From NCBI GenBank assembly GCA_003490025.1, contig DNJC01000091.1, positions 40,532 to 76,323 of the forward strand: DNA of 35,792 nt. The letters run 5' to 3'. Origin of the DNA: Geobacter sp. (GTDB lineage Bacteria; Desulfobacterota; Desulfuromonadia; Geobacterales; Geobacteraceae). A program made the position numbers and the translations under genes. Under the pieces are notes generated by a model that had not been told where the DNA came from, made no database searches, and saw nothing but the letters and a program-made list of their open reading frames with translations. This document shows, in pieces, positions 24,736 to 32,831 of this stretch; positions within the stretch are counted from its first letter, which is position 1; every line of letters starts with the position of its first letter.

Positions 24736-25320
24736 ATGCGAAAGTTCTTATTATTCTCGGCCGGGGCCCTGCTCCTTGCAGCCACCCTGGCGGGGAACGC
24801 CCAAGCGGAAAGCCTCAGAGGGAGGTTTGCCGTGACCGGCAAAATCGGGATCACCAACCCGGCGGAATCCGAGATGGACAGCTCGCTGGGGAGGCTGGTC
24901 GTAGAGACGGATGCCGGATTCATCGCTGGACTCGGCTTCATGTTCGGCGTGGACGACCACATCGCCGTGGAAATGGACGTGACCCGATCCTCCTTCCACA
25001 CCTCCGGCTTCGGCAGGGCTGACGTCACCGATATCTCGATGGGTGCGCAGTACCGCTTCCCGGAGAGGCAGCGTCTGGTCCCTTACGCCGGCGCCGGCCT
25101 GGACGTCCTGGTCAACGACCTGAGCAACAGGTACACCAACACCACCATCGGCGCGCACCTGAGCGCAGGGGCCGACTACATGGTGTCGAGGCAGATGGCG
25201 CTGACCGCCGAGGTAAAGGGTGTGGAATCGTTCCGTGCGGACGTGGATGGCCCCAACGGCGGCGAGTTCGACCCTTCCAGCCTCTCCGTGCTGGTCGGGG
25301 CTAGGTTCTTCTTCAACTAG
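24736..25320 (+). CDS. OmpW/OmpA-like small outer-membrane beta barrel
   Basis: 194 residues with a signal peptide (MRKFLLFSAGALLLAATLAG..., cut near AQA-ES). The mature region has alternating strand motifs typical of an eight-stranded barrel (FAVTGKIGITNPAESEM, YRFPERQRLVPYAGAGLDVL, LSAGADYMVSRQMALTAEVKG) and ends in an aromatic-rich FFFN. The pattern fits OmpW-type or OprF-N-type porins. GGAGG lies about 9 nt before the ATG. A strong terminator follows. Confidence 0.75.
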   Translation: MRKFLLFSAGALLLAATLAGNAQAESLRGRFAVTGKIGITNPAESEMDSSLGRLVVETDAGFIAGLGFMFGVDDHIAVEMDVTRSSFHTSGFGRADVTDISMGAQYRFPERQRLVPYAGAGLDVLVNDLSNRYTNTTIGAHLSAGADYMVSRQMALTAEVKGVESFRADVDGPNGGEFDPSSLSVLVGARFFFN

Positions 25321-25334
25321 TCTCTCCCGGCAGA

Positions 25335-25392
25335 TAAAAAAGGGCGGCAAGAGCTACGGCGGCAATAACGCCCCGCTCTTGCCGCCTTTTTT
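25335..25392 (+). terminator. Strong terminator after the outer-membrane gene
   Basis: GGCGGCAAGAGC (25343-25354) and GCTCTTGCCGCC (25375-25386), then six T; A-run on the other side, so it may work in both directions. A second copy of its right half, CGCTCTTGCCGCCTTTTT, recurs at 25448-25465. Confidence 0.9.
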
Positions 25393-25477
25393 AATCCGGA
25401 AAGGGGACATGCTACTTTTTATAAGGTGCCTGTCCCCCTTCTGTTTCGCTCTTGCCGCCTTTTTCCCTCTCAATCTG

Positions 25478-25501
25478 GTTCCCAAGCTGGAGCTTGGGAA
25501 C
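25478..25501. repeat. 11-bp perfect hairpin
   Basis: GTTCCCAAGCT (25478-25488) and AGCTTGGGAAC (25491-25501) with a two-base loop. Such palindromes occur widely in bacterial intergenic DNA; nothing else is visible between 25393 and 25576. Confidence 0.8.
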
Positions 25502-25576
25502 GAGGAAAGAAACGAGATCCCCCTCAATCCCCCTTGCCAAAGGGAGAGTTCGATGCCCCCCCAGGTTCCGCTCCTG

Positions 25577-27247
25577 CTATTCTCCCCGAAAGGCCCGCCG
25601 GTACTCGCGCTCCAGGCGGCCCGCGTCGCCACCGTCGATGAAATCCCACGGCAGCAGTTCGTCCAGCGGTATGTCCCGGTTCACGAAGAGGTCGGTGTCC
25701 AAGCCTTCCTCGCGCACCGCCTCCTTCCAACTCCCGACGCGGTCCGCCGTGACCAGGAGCCGCGCGAGCCTGCGGTCCCCTCGCGACAGGAGGGCCTGCC
25801 GGTACGCCTCGCGCGGGCTTTCCATCTGCAGCTTCACGTTGCTCACCCTTCCCAGCGCCTTCTGCAGGAACTTCCACTTCTTCTCAAGTGACTTGACCGG
25901 CTCCATGCCGCACCACTGGAACGGCGTGAACGGCTTAGGAATGAAGGGGTTCACCGAGAGCTGGATCTCGCCGAGCCTCTTGTTGGCGCGCGCCGCGGCC
26001 AGCACCCGCTCCCTGATACGGCTCACCAGCGCGACCAGTTCCTCCAGGTCCTCCTGGGTCTCCGTCGGCAGTCCGATGATGAAGTAGAGCTTCAGGTTCA
26101 GGATGTCGTGACTGATCAGCATGTCGCAGGCGGCCAGTATCTGCTCCTCGTCGATCCCCTTCCTCACCAGGTCCCTGAGTCTCTGCGATCCCCCTTCCGG
26201 CGCCAGTGCCACCGTCTTTTGCCCGCTTGCCTTCAGCGCCTCTATCATGCCGCCGTCCAGGTGATCGATCCGGAAGGAGGAAACGGAGAATTTCCCCCCA
26301 GCAGCGACGATCTCGCCGCAGAGATCGCCGATGCCGGGATAATCGGAGACCGCGGCGGCGACGAGACCCACCTTGCGCCCCTGCTCAACCCCCTTCATCA
26401 CCTCGCGCCGCACCAGGTCGAGCGAGCGGCCCCGGTAGGGGAGGTAGATGAAGCCGGCGGCGCAGAAACGACAGGCGCGCGGGCAGCCGCGGGAGAGTTC
26501 CACCAGGTGCATCCCGGAGAACTCGGTGGCGTCGGTGTGGATCTCGGTGACGCTTGGGCGGGCGTCCACGTCCGGGTCCCACACCCTGGCTACGCGGGGA
26601 GGGGCGCCGGGGCGCGGGTTCATGGCGACGAGCCGGTCCCCCTCGTAGCGCGGTTCGTAGAGCGATGGGACATAGAGACCAGGAAGCGCGGCGGCTTTGA
26701 GAAGGAGTTCCTGGCGCGACTCCGCCCCCTCCTTCAGCAGTTCAAGCAAAGGGGTGAGGATCGGCTCCGCCTCGCCAATGCAGACCAGGTCCAGAAAGGG
26801 GGCGACCGGTTCGGGATTGAGGAAGAGCGCCGCGCCGCCGGCCAGAACCAAAGGCTGCAAAGGAGAGCGGCTCCCGGCAAAGGATTCCAGGCCCGAGAGC
26901 CGGAAGATCGCGGGGAGGTTGAGGTAATCGCTCTCGAACGAAACGGAAAAGGCGATCAGGTCGAAGGAGGAGAGGGGGCGTTGCGTTTCCAGGGAGAGGA
27001 GCGTCCCCCTGGTCCGCTCCAGTTCGTCGAGTTCCTCACGGTCGGGAAGGAAGGCGCGGTCGCAGACTACGCCGGGGTGCGCGTTCATCATGGCGTACAC
27101 CGCCTGGAAACCCAGGTTGCTCATGGCCGAATGGTAACGGTTGGGGTAGACGAGGCAGCAGGAAAGCCTGCCGCCGCCGCTTTTGTGCGGGGACTCGCTC
27201 TCGGCGGCCAGCACGCTGCGCCTTCTTTCGATGATTTTCCATGACAT
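25577..27247 (-). CDS. B12-binding-domain radical SAM protein
   Basis: 556 residues from ATG 27247 (MSWKIIERRRSVLAAESESP); a longer frame could begin with TTG at 27286 but is less likely. The N-terminal part (about 35-180) has the cobalamin-binding-like fold of COG1032 proteins. The radical SAM motif CPRACRFCAAG (CxxxCxxC) is near residue 260, followed by EVMKGVEQGRKVGLVAAAVSDYP, EGGSQRLRDLVRKG and LYFIIGLPTETQEDLEEL. Members bind SAM and a 4Fe-4S cluster and run radical chemistry, often methylation. The substrate is unknown. It is convergent with the OmpW-like gene and divergent from the carrier-protein operon. Confidence 0.85.
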   Translation of the reverse strand: MSWKIIERRRSVLAAESESPHKSGGGRLSCCLVYPNRYHSAMSNLGFQAVYAMMNAHPGVVCDRAFLPDREELDELERTRGTLLSLETQRPLSSFDLIAFSVSFESDYLNLPAIFRLSGLESFAGSRSPLQPLVLAGGAALFLNPEPVAPFLDLVCIGEAEPILTPLLELLKEGAESRQELLLKAAALPGLYVPSLYEPRYEGDRLVAMNPRPGAPPRVARVWDPDVDARPSVTEIHTDATEFSGMHLVELSRGCPRACRFCAAGFIYLPYRGRSLDLVRREVMKGVEQGRKVGLVAAAVSDYPGIGDLCGEIVAAGGKFSVSSFRIDHLDGGMIEALKASGQKTVALAPEGGSQRLRDLVRKGIDEEQILAACDMLISHDILNLKLYFIIGLPTETQEDLEELVALVSRIRERVLAAARANKRLGEIQLSVNPFIPKPFTPFQWCGMEPVKSLEKKWKFLQKALGRVSNVKLQMESPREAYRQALLSRGDRRLARLLVTADRVGSWKEAVREEGLDTDLFVNRDIPLDELLPWDFIDGGDAGRLEREYRRAFRGE

Positions 27248-27350
27248 CCCGCCAATGTACCATCTTTGCGAAAAGCTATGAAGCAAAAAACGCGAAGAAG
27301 TGCGGGCTTGGCGGCGATCGGCGGGCGGAAAACGGGTAAAGGCGGCAAGC

Positions 27351-27378
27351 TTGACAGTCAGGGGGCGAAATGTAAACT
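27351..27378 (+). promoter_or_regulatory. Promoter of the carrier-protein operon
   Basis: TTGACA (27351-27356), 16-nt spacer and TAAACT (27373-27378). A dyad ATTAA-N6-TTAAT follows in the early leader. The leader to the first ATG is about 190 nt. Confidence 0.55.
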
Positions 27379-27574
27379 AGGTGAGGTAAAAATTAACAAC
27401 AATTAATATTTTCGCCACACAACACCCCGCCAATGAACCAGCAGCAGTCGCGTTACCGACTGTTTGGTAAGCATAGACAAAACCACCGCAGCAACGCCTT
27501 CCGAAAGAGAATCGCCTCGGGAACTTCCGTCCCCCGTATCACTCCGTTATCTCACAGCAGCTAAGGAGGGAGTC

Positions 27575-27832
27575 ATGACCGATTTTTCAGATACCATCAG
27601 GAGCTTCATCGAGCGGGAAATGGCGCCGCAGGATTCCGGGACGACCCTTTCTTCTTCCGATTCGCTGATCGAGAAAGGGATAGTCGATTCCCTCGGCGTC
27701 CAGAGACTCATCGCCTACCTGGAGAAAGAGTTCGACGTACAGATCGTGGACACCGAGATAGTTCCGGAGAATTTCGAGAGCATAGGTTCAGTGGTCAATT
27801 TCCTGAACCTCAAGCTGGGCGCCAAGGGATAG
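27575..27832 (+). CDS. Free-standing acyl/peptidyl carrier protein
   Basis: 85 residues. The phosphopantetheine site is Ser39 in GIVDSLGVQRLIAYLEKEF. Otherwise it is a small acidic helical bundle, the usual length for discrete carriers such as PltL. AAGGAGG lies just upstream of the ATG, and a longer GTG-started frame upstream is not needed. It is the first gene of a five-gene set with an adenylation enzyme and a flavin dehydrogenase, so it is probably the carrier that receives the activated amino acid. It is not the housekeeping fatty-acid ACP, which has a DSLDTVE-type motif. Confidence 0.88.
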   Translation: MTDFSDTIRSFIEREMAPQDSGTTLSSSDSLIEKGIVDSLGVQRLIAYLEKEFDVQIVDTEIVPENFESIGSVVNFLNLKLGAKG

Positions 27833-27856
27833 CTCCCGAGGCGGCAGGGAGGCCGC

Positions 27857-28522
27857 ATGCTGCAGTACTGCAAGATGAGAGTGGTGCAGGTCATCGAGAC
27901 GGTCAGAAACGGCAGCTTCAAAGGGTTGCTGCGGGAGACCGTCTACCTGAACCGGGAGGCGGTGCCGGTCGAGATCGACCTCTCCAAGCTGCGCCCGACC
28001 GCCGATTTCCCCCGGCCGTCGGGCGAGGAAATCGTCGAACTGACCCCCGACGTGTTAAGCCGCCGCAGCCTCAGCTACCCGGTCCGCAGCAGGGAGTTGA
28101 AGACCTCCGACTACCTGAAGCGCGGCTATCGTGGCTACGCCGTGGTGAGAGAGAACGAGGTCGCCGGCGACATCTGGTGCGCAGACGCCACCGCCGCCAG
28201 GGACGGCCGGAATCACCCCGACGAGAGCTGGCTGGGGATCCGGTGCCGGGACGGCGAGGTGTACACCTTCGACATGTTCGTCGCCCCGGGAAACAGGGGA
28301 GGTAACATCGCCGCGGCGCTGCAAAACGGCGCGCTTCACGAGCTGAAGAAGCAAGGGTTCACCAAGGCCTACGGGTTCTTCTGGTCCGACAACGTCCCGG
28401 CGCTCTGGGTGCATCGAACGTTGCGCTGGCGGGAGTTGACCAGGGTCAGGGTGAGCCGTCTGCTGCTGTCGAGGAAACTGTTCCTGAAACGCAAACCTCT
28501 ACCCGGGCCCAAGCCCGACTAA
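27857..28522 (+). CDS. GNAT-like acyltransferase-fold protein
   Basis: 221 residues. The C-terminal half has the GNAT pattern FDMFVAPGNRGGNIAAALQNGALHELKKQG (acyl-CoA binding loop) and YGFFWSDNVPALWVHRTLRW; the final segment is basic. The N-terminal region (ETVYLNREAVPVEIDLSKL) has no match I know. It follows the carrier by 24 nt with GGGAGG before the ATG. It might acylate an amino group of the carrier-bound or free product. Substrate unknown. Confidence 0.65.
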   Translation: MLQYCKMRVVQVIETVRNGSFKGLLRETVYLNREAVPVEIDLSKLRPTADFPRPSGEEIVELTPDVLSRRSLSYPVRSRELKTSDYLKRGYRGYAVVRENEVAGDIWCADATAARDGRNHPDESWLGIRCRDGEVYTFDMFVAPGNRGGNIAAALQNGALHELKKQGFTKAYGFFWSDNVPALWVHRTLRWRELTRVRVSRLLLSRKLFLKRKPLPGPKPD

Positions 28523-28533
28523 AAGGAGACGCG

Positions 28534-29520
28534 ATGAACCGCAAAGACATCCCGATGGTCCCCAACCGGAAAAACTCGCTGCCGAGGGTGTACGGAGACA
28601 CTCCCTCCTTCCTCGGCGTCCCGGTCTTCGACGCTAGAACGCTCAGCGCCGGAAACGACGTCATCGTCGCCGGGGTGCCCTGGGAGGGAACCGTGACCTG
28701 GGGTTCCTTCACCGGCTGCGAACTCGCCCCGCGCAGCATTCGGCATGCAGCGGCGCGCTACGGCGGCTTCCTCCCCGAATACCAGACCGACCTTTTCGAT
28801 TACCTGAAGCTCGGGGACATCGGGGACGTCCCGGTCAATACCAACGACCCGGCGGAAACCATGGGCAACGTGCACCGGATCATGGCCCAGATCTACCGCA
28901 GCGGCAGCATCCCGTTCGTGATGGGAGGAGACCACTCCTTCACCCCGGAGATCATCAGGGCGCTCAGCGAGGCGGAGGAAGGTGACATCGGGGTCATCCA
29001 TTTCGACGCCCACCTGGACAACGCCAAGGCGTTCGGCAGCGAGCTTCTGGCCCGCTGCGGCCCTATCCACAGGATCTCGCAGATCCCGAAGGTCCGCAAG
29101 AAGAGCATCGTGCATGTCGGGATCAGGGGGCCGAGGAACTCTCCCACCCAGTACGAATACGCCAAGGGGATGGGAGCGCGGATCATCACTACCCGCGAGA
29201 TCAGGGAGAGGGGGATGGAGGCGATCACCGAGGAGGCGATCGCCATCGCCCACGAGAAGACCAAGCACGTCTTCGTCACCATCTGCAGCGACTGCATCGA
29301 TGCCGGGTACAACCCCGGGGGCCCCGCCGACTTCAACGGTCTCTTCCCGGGCGAGCTGCTCCCCGCGCTGCACCGGATTGCCGAATGCGGCATCGCCGGG
29401 CTTGACTTCGTCGAGATATACCCCGGCCAAGACCCGCAAGGGTACTCGTCCCACCTCGCTGCCTGGGCGATGATCTACGCCCTGGTCGGCATGGCGACGC
29501 GCAAGAGGGACCGCCCTTAA
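28534..29520 (+). CDS. Arginase/agmatinase-family ureohydrolase with a Cys at a metal-ligand site
   Basis: 328 residues. Family motifs are GGDHS (His134), HFDAHLD (Asp158, His160, Asp162) and a later TICSDCIDAGYNPGG. In arginases and agmatinases the last motif is SxDxDxxDP; here the first Asp (D232 in arginase I) is Cys251, while Asp253 and Asp256 remain. Glu294 (DFVEIYP) matches the substrate Glu. The enzymes hydrolyse guanidino groups to urea at a two-metal centre. In this operon it could act on a guanidino amino-acid derivative, as proclavaminate amidinohydrolase does, or have lost activity. AAGGAG precedes the ATG. Confidence 0.8.
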   Translation: MNRKDIPMVPNRKNSLPRVYGDTPSFLGVPVFDARTLSAGNDVIVAGVPWEGTVTWGSFTGCELAPRSIRHAAARYGGFLPEYQTDLFDYLKLGDIGDVPVNTNDPAETMGNVHRIMAQIYRSGSIPFVMGGDHSFTPEIIRALSEAEEGDIGVIHFDAHLDNAKAFGSELLARCGPIHRISQIPKVRKKSIVHVGIRGPRNSPTQYEYAKGMGARIITTREIRERGMEAITEEAIAIAHEKTKHVFVTICSDCIDAGYNPGGPADFNGLFPGELLPALHRIAECGIAGLDFVEIYPGQDPQGYSSHLAAWAMIYALVGMATRKRDRP

Positions 29521-29641
29521 AAGGGGCCGGAGTCATGTACAGGGACTTTCCCCAATCCTGCGGCCTGCCCACCGTGCTGCTTGACCCTTTAGCCCCTGCG
29601 CCGTTTCCGGCGCCGGCCACCCCTTCAACATGAGGCATCCC

Positions 29642-30787
29642 ATGGAAAAAACCTTCACCGAGGAGCAGAGGAATTTCAAGGAGCTCGCCATCGAGTTCGC
29701 CCGCAGGGAGCTGAACCCCGGATCGAGGGAGCGCGAGAGAAGGGGAGAGTTTTCCGAGGCGGGTTGGCAAAAGTGCGCCGCCTTCGGCATTCCAGGGATC
29801 ACCATGCCGCAGGAGTACGGAGGGCTCGGCCTCGACACCATGACCTGCATAGCCACCATGGAGGGGCTCGGCTACGCCTGCCGGGACAGCGGGCTCATCT
29901 TCTCCCTCAACTCGCACATCTGGACCTGCGAGTCCCCCATCAACAAGTTCGGCAGCGAGTCGCAAAAGCGCAAGTACCTTCCCGGCCTGATCTCCGGCTC
30001 CCTGAAGGGGGGGCATGCCATGACCGAGCCGGACGCGGGGTCGGACGCCTTCAGCATGAGGTGCAGGGCCGAAAAAAAAGGGAGCCACTACGTCCTGAAC
30101 GGCTCCAAGACCTTCATAACCAACGCACCGATAGCCGACCTCCTCCTGGTCTTCGCGGTCACCGATAAGGGGAAGGGATTCGCCGGGGTGTCCGCTTTCA
30201 TCGTGGAAAGAGGTTTTCCCGGCTTCTCGACCGGCTCCGCGCTGGAGATGATGGGGCTGAAAACCTGTCCGCTCGGCGAGGTTTTCCTGCAGGATTGCGA
30301 GGTCCCCGAGGAGAACCGGCTGGGGCAGGAGGGGGCGGGGGCGGCCATATTCAACTCCGAGATGGAATGGGAGAGGAGCTGCCTCTTCGCTGCCCATCTC
30401 GGGGCGATGGAGAAGATCCTCGAGTCGTGCATCGCCTACGCCAGGGAACGGCGGCAGTTCGGCAAGGCCATCGGCAAGAATCAGTCCGTCTCCCACAAGA
30501 TCGCCGACATGAAGGTGCGCATCGAACTCTCCAGGCTCATGCTGCACAAGGTGGCCGGGCTGAAGGGTGCCGGGAAGAGGGCGCCGCTGGAGTCGGCCAT
30601 GGCAAAGCTCTTTATCAGCGAGAGCTACGTGCAGATCGCAACCGACGCGCTGCAGATTCACGGCGCCTACGGCTACTCGGCGGAGTACGAGTTCGAGAGG
30701 AACCTGCGCGACGCCATCGCCGGCAAGATCTACTCCGGGACCTCCGAGATACAGAGAAACATCATCGCCACCTTCTTGGGACTTTGA
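29642..30787 (+). CDS. Acyl-CoA-dehydrogenase-type flavoprotein, aminoacyl-carrier oxidase class
   Basis: 381 residues. The three domains are visible: an N-terminal helix domain, the FAD sheet domain (AMTEPDAGSDAFSMRCRA, GSKTFITNAPIADLLLVFAVT, VFLQDCEVPEENRLG) and the C-terminal helix domain with ARERRQFGKAIGKNQSVSHKIADMK and IYSGTSEIQRNI. Ordinary chain dehydrogenases have YEGTS with a catalytic Glu; here it is YSGTS, and Glu244 in EWERSCLF fills the isovaleryl-CoA-dehydrogenase-like position also used in prolyl-carrier dehydrogenases (PltE, RedW). The start at ATG 29642, with TGAGG upstream, is preferred over ATG 29630. Likely an oxidase of the carrier-bound aminoacyl group. Confidence 0.82.
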   Translation: MEKTFTEEQRNFKELAIEFARRELNPGSRERERRGEFSEAGWQKCAAFGIPGITMPQEYGGLGLDTMTCIATMEGLGYACRDSGLIFSLNSHIWTCESPINKFGSESQKRKYLPGLISGSLKGGHAMTEPDAGSDAFSMRCRAEKKGSHYVLNGSKTFITNAPIADLLLVFAVTDKGKGFAGVSAFIVERGFPGFSTGSALEMMGLKTCPLGEVFLQDCEVPEENRLGQEGAGAAIFNSEMEWERSCLFAAHLGAMEKILESCIAYARERRQFGKAIGKNQSVSHKIADMKVRIELSRLMLHKVAGLKGAGKRAPLESAMAKLFISESYVQIATDALQIHGAYGYSAEYEFERNLRDAIAGKIYSGTSEIQRNIIATFLGL

Positions 30788-30803
30788 GTTCGCGAGGTAA
30801 GCC

Positions 30804-32405
30804 ATGTACCTTCTGCAACATCTCCTTTCCCATACCGCGGCGCGTCTCCCGGAGAAAGAAGCCATAGTCTTCAAGGAGCGGGCGATGACCTACGCGGAGC
30901 TGGAGGCGAAGAGCAACCGGCTCTGCGCGCTCCTTCTGGCGCAGGGGGTGGGTAACGGAGACCGGGTCGGCATCCTGCTGAACAAGTCGCCCGAGGCCAT
31001 CGTCTCGCTTTTCGGCATCCTCAAGGCCGGGGGTGTCTACGTCCCGCTCGACCCGGCCGCGCCCCCTGCCCGCCTCATCTCCATCATCAGGCACTGCGGC
31101 ATGCGTGCGGCCATCGTTTCGAGGGAACAGCTGGAGCGCATCCTGGCCGTTGCTCCGGATGCCGCGCCGCTGGAGAAGGCGGTCGTCATCTCCCCTGCCG
31201 GAACTCCGCCCCCCTCCCCCGGCATCGGGATGGACTGCACCGGCTGGGACGCGCTCGACAGCGAAAGCGCCGCCCCTCCCGGCTCTTCCGGCGGGAGCGA
31301 TGCTGCGCCGGCGTACATACTCCACACCTCCGGCTCCACCGGATCGCCCAAGGGTGTGGTCATCTCCCACCGAAACGCGCTCACCTTCGTGGAGATGGCA
31401 GCCTCGTTCTTCGCGGTCGGTGAGCGGGACCGGGTGGCGAACCACGCGCCGCTCCATTTCGACCTCTCCGTATTCGACATCTTCTGCGCGGTGAAGTCCG
31501 GGGGGACCGTGGTGATGATCCCCGAAGCGCTCTCGGCCTTCCCGGTGAGGCTCGCGGAACTGATGCGCCAGGAGAGGATCACCGTCTGGAACTCGGTCGC
31601 ATCCGTCCTCACCAAGCTCGCGGACCAGGGGGCGCTGGAGAGGCTGACGCTTCCGGAACTGCGGCTGGTCCACTTTTCCGGGGACCTGATGCCGGTAAAG
31701 TACCTGAGGAGGCTGAAGGAGTTCATGCCCAGGGCCGAGTTCTACAACATCTACGGTCAGACCGAGGCGAACTCCTCGCTTTGCTTCCGTGTCCCCGAGG
31801 TCATCGCGGACGACGCCTGGAAGATCCCGATAGGAAAGTCGTTCCCGAATTTCGAGGTGTTCGCTGTCGACGAAAAGGGAGAGGTGGTGTCCGGGGCCGG
31901 ACAGGAAGGGGAGCTGCACGTACTGAGCGCCACGGTGGCGCTTGGCTACTGGAACGACGTCGACAGGACGCGGGCGCAGTTCTGCGCCGACCCGCGCAAC
32001 CCGTCGTCCCACGCCCGGGTGTACCGGACCGGCGACCTGGTCCGCCTGGACGAGGCCGGCAACTTCGTCTTTGCCGGCCGCAAAGATCACATGGTGAAGA
32101 GCAAGGGTTTCCGGGTGGAACTGGACGAGATAGAGATCGTCCTGAGCAGCCATCCGCGGGTGCGCCAGGCCGCCGTGCTGGCCGTTCCCGACGACCTGAC
32201 CGGGAGCAGGATTATAGCCTGTCTCTCCCTGGCCGAGGGACCCCACATCGAGCCGAGCGAGTTCGATGGCCTATGCGGCGCGCACCTCCCGAAGTACATG
32301 GTCCCCGAGCGGTTCGTCTACCGCACCTCCCTCCCCACCACCTCGAACGGCAAGATCGACAGGAAGGCGCTCATGCAGGAGTTCCTGGCCCAGTACAGCT
32401 CCTGA
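30804..32405 (+). CDS. Stand-alone amino-acid adenylation enzyme
   Basis: 533 residues with the full core: A3 LHTSGSTGSPKGV (about 172), A4 HFDLSVFDIF, A5 YNIYGQTEANSSL, A7 YRTGDLVRL, A8 VKSKGFRVELDEIE and A10 TSNGKIDRKAL. No carrier, condensation or thioesterase domain is fused. The segment HFSGDLMPVKYLRRL resembles the PltF/DltA-like family. Reading the pocket by the A4-A5 landmarks gives about Asp-Leu-Phe-Asn-His-Ser-Ile-Ser-Ser-Lys, which I cannot match to a substrate. It would load the carrier at 27575. Last gene of the operon; GAGG before the ATG. Confidence 0.85.
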   Translation: MYLLQHLLSHTAARLPEKEAIVFKERAMTYAELEAKSNRLCALLLAQGVGNGDRVGILLNKSPEAIVSLFGILKAGGVYVPLDPAAPPARLISIIRHCGMRAAIVSREQLERILAVAPDAAPLEKAVVISPAGTPPPSPGIGMDCTGWDALDSESAAPPGSSGGSDAAPAYILHTSGSTGSPKGVVISHRNALTFVEMAASFFAVGERDRVANHAPLHFDLSVFDIFCAVKSGGTVVMIPEALSAFPVRLAELMRQERITVWNSVASVLTKLADQGALERLTLPELRLVHFSGDLMPVKYLRRLKEFMPRAEFYNIYGQTEANSSLCFRVPEVIADDAWKIPIGKSFPNFEVFAVDEKGEVVSGAGQEGELHVLSATVALGYWNDVDRTRAQFCADPRNPSSHARVYRTGDLVRLDEAGNFVFAGRKDHMVKSKGFRVELDEIEIVLSSHPRVRQAAVLAVPDDLTGSRIIACLSLAEGPHIEPSEFDGLCGAHLPKYMVPERFVYRTSLPTTSNGKIDRKALMQEFLAQYSS

Positions 32406-32407
32406 TC

Positions 32408-32437
32408 CCCCGCCCCATGTCGGGCGCCGCCGTTTTT
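32408..32437 (+). terminator. Weak terminator after the adenylation gene
   Basis: CGCCC-CATGTC-GGGCG followed by CCGCCGTTTTTT. The stem is only 5 bp and the T-run is offset. Confidence 0.35.
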
Positions 32438-32544
32438 TCGCGACACCCCAATCGTTTCCGTCTTGCGCCAGCAGAGGACACCCCCCTCCTTAGCGGCAAC
32501 TTACGACGCACAGGACCGCATGGTTCAGCAGGGGGAATTCTCTA

Positions 32545-32606
32545 GAGGCGCGGGGACGTTGCTGACTTTAGAGGCGCGGGTGAGGCGCGGGGGACGTTGC
32601 TGACTT
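32545..32606. repeat. Direct repeats GAGGCGCGGGGACGTTGCTG
   Basis: The unit GAGGCGCGGG(G)GACGTTGCTGACTTT occurs at 32545-32569 and 32582-32606, with a partial third unit (GAGGCGCGGG) at 32571. Repeats like these often flank REP transposases, but no intact transposase is here. Confidence 0.75.
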
Positions 32607-32639
32607 TGTTGACTTATTGAATCTCTGCACTGGCGTTAA

Positions 32640-32800
32640 CGGATGCCAAGGCTAGCGCGGATTGGCATACCCGGTTTGCTGCAGCATGTGATGGTCCTCG
32701 GGATCGAGAAGAGGGACAGCTTCCTCGACGATGTGGATCCTTCGTCGAACGTCTTTCTCGCCTGCTCCTCTAAACGGAGACGCAATGCCTTGCCTGGGGG
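32640..32800 (-). pseudogene. Decayed coding remnant of unknown origin
   Basis: A minus-strand frame gives HIVEEAVPLLDPEDHHMLQQ and stops soon after in YANPR. It looks like a protein C terminus, but no start, ribosome site or N-terminal part is found. I cannot name the family; a transposase end is one possibility because of the nearby direct repeats. Confidence 0.3.
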
Positions 32801-32831
32801 GCACTGATGTCCAAGGACAGGTGGAAGCGAC

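Noticed and set aside
29535..29633. 32-residue proline-rich frame between the ureohydrolase and the flavoprotein
   Set aside because: Its GGAG is only two nt from the ATG, and the proline/alanine-rich peptide looks like chance in GC-rich DNA.
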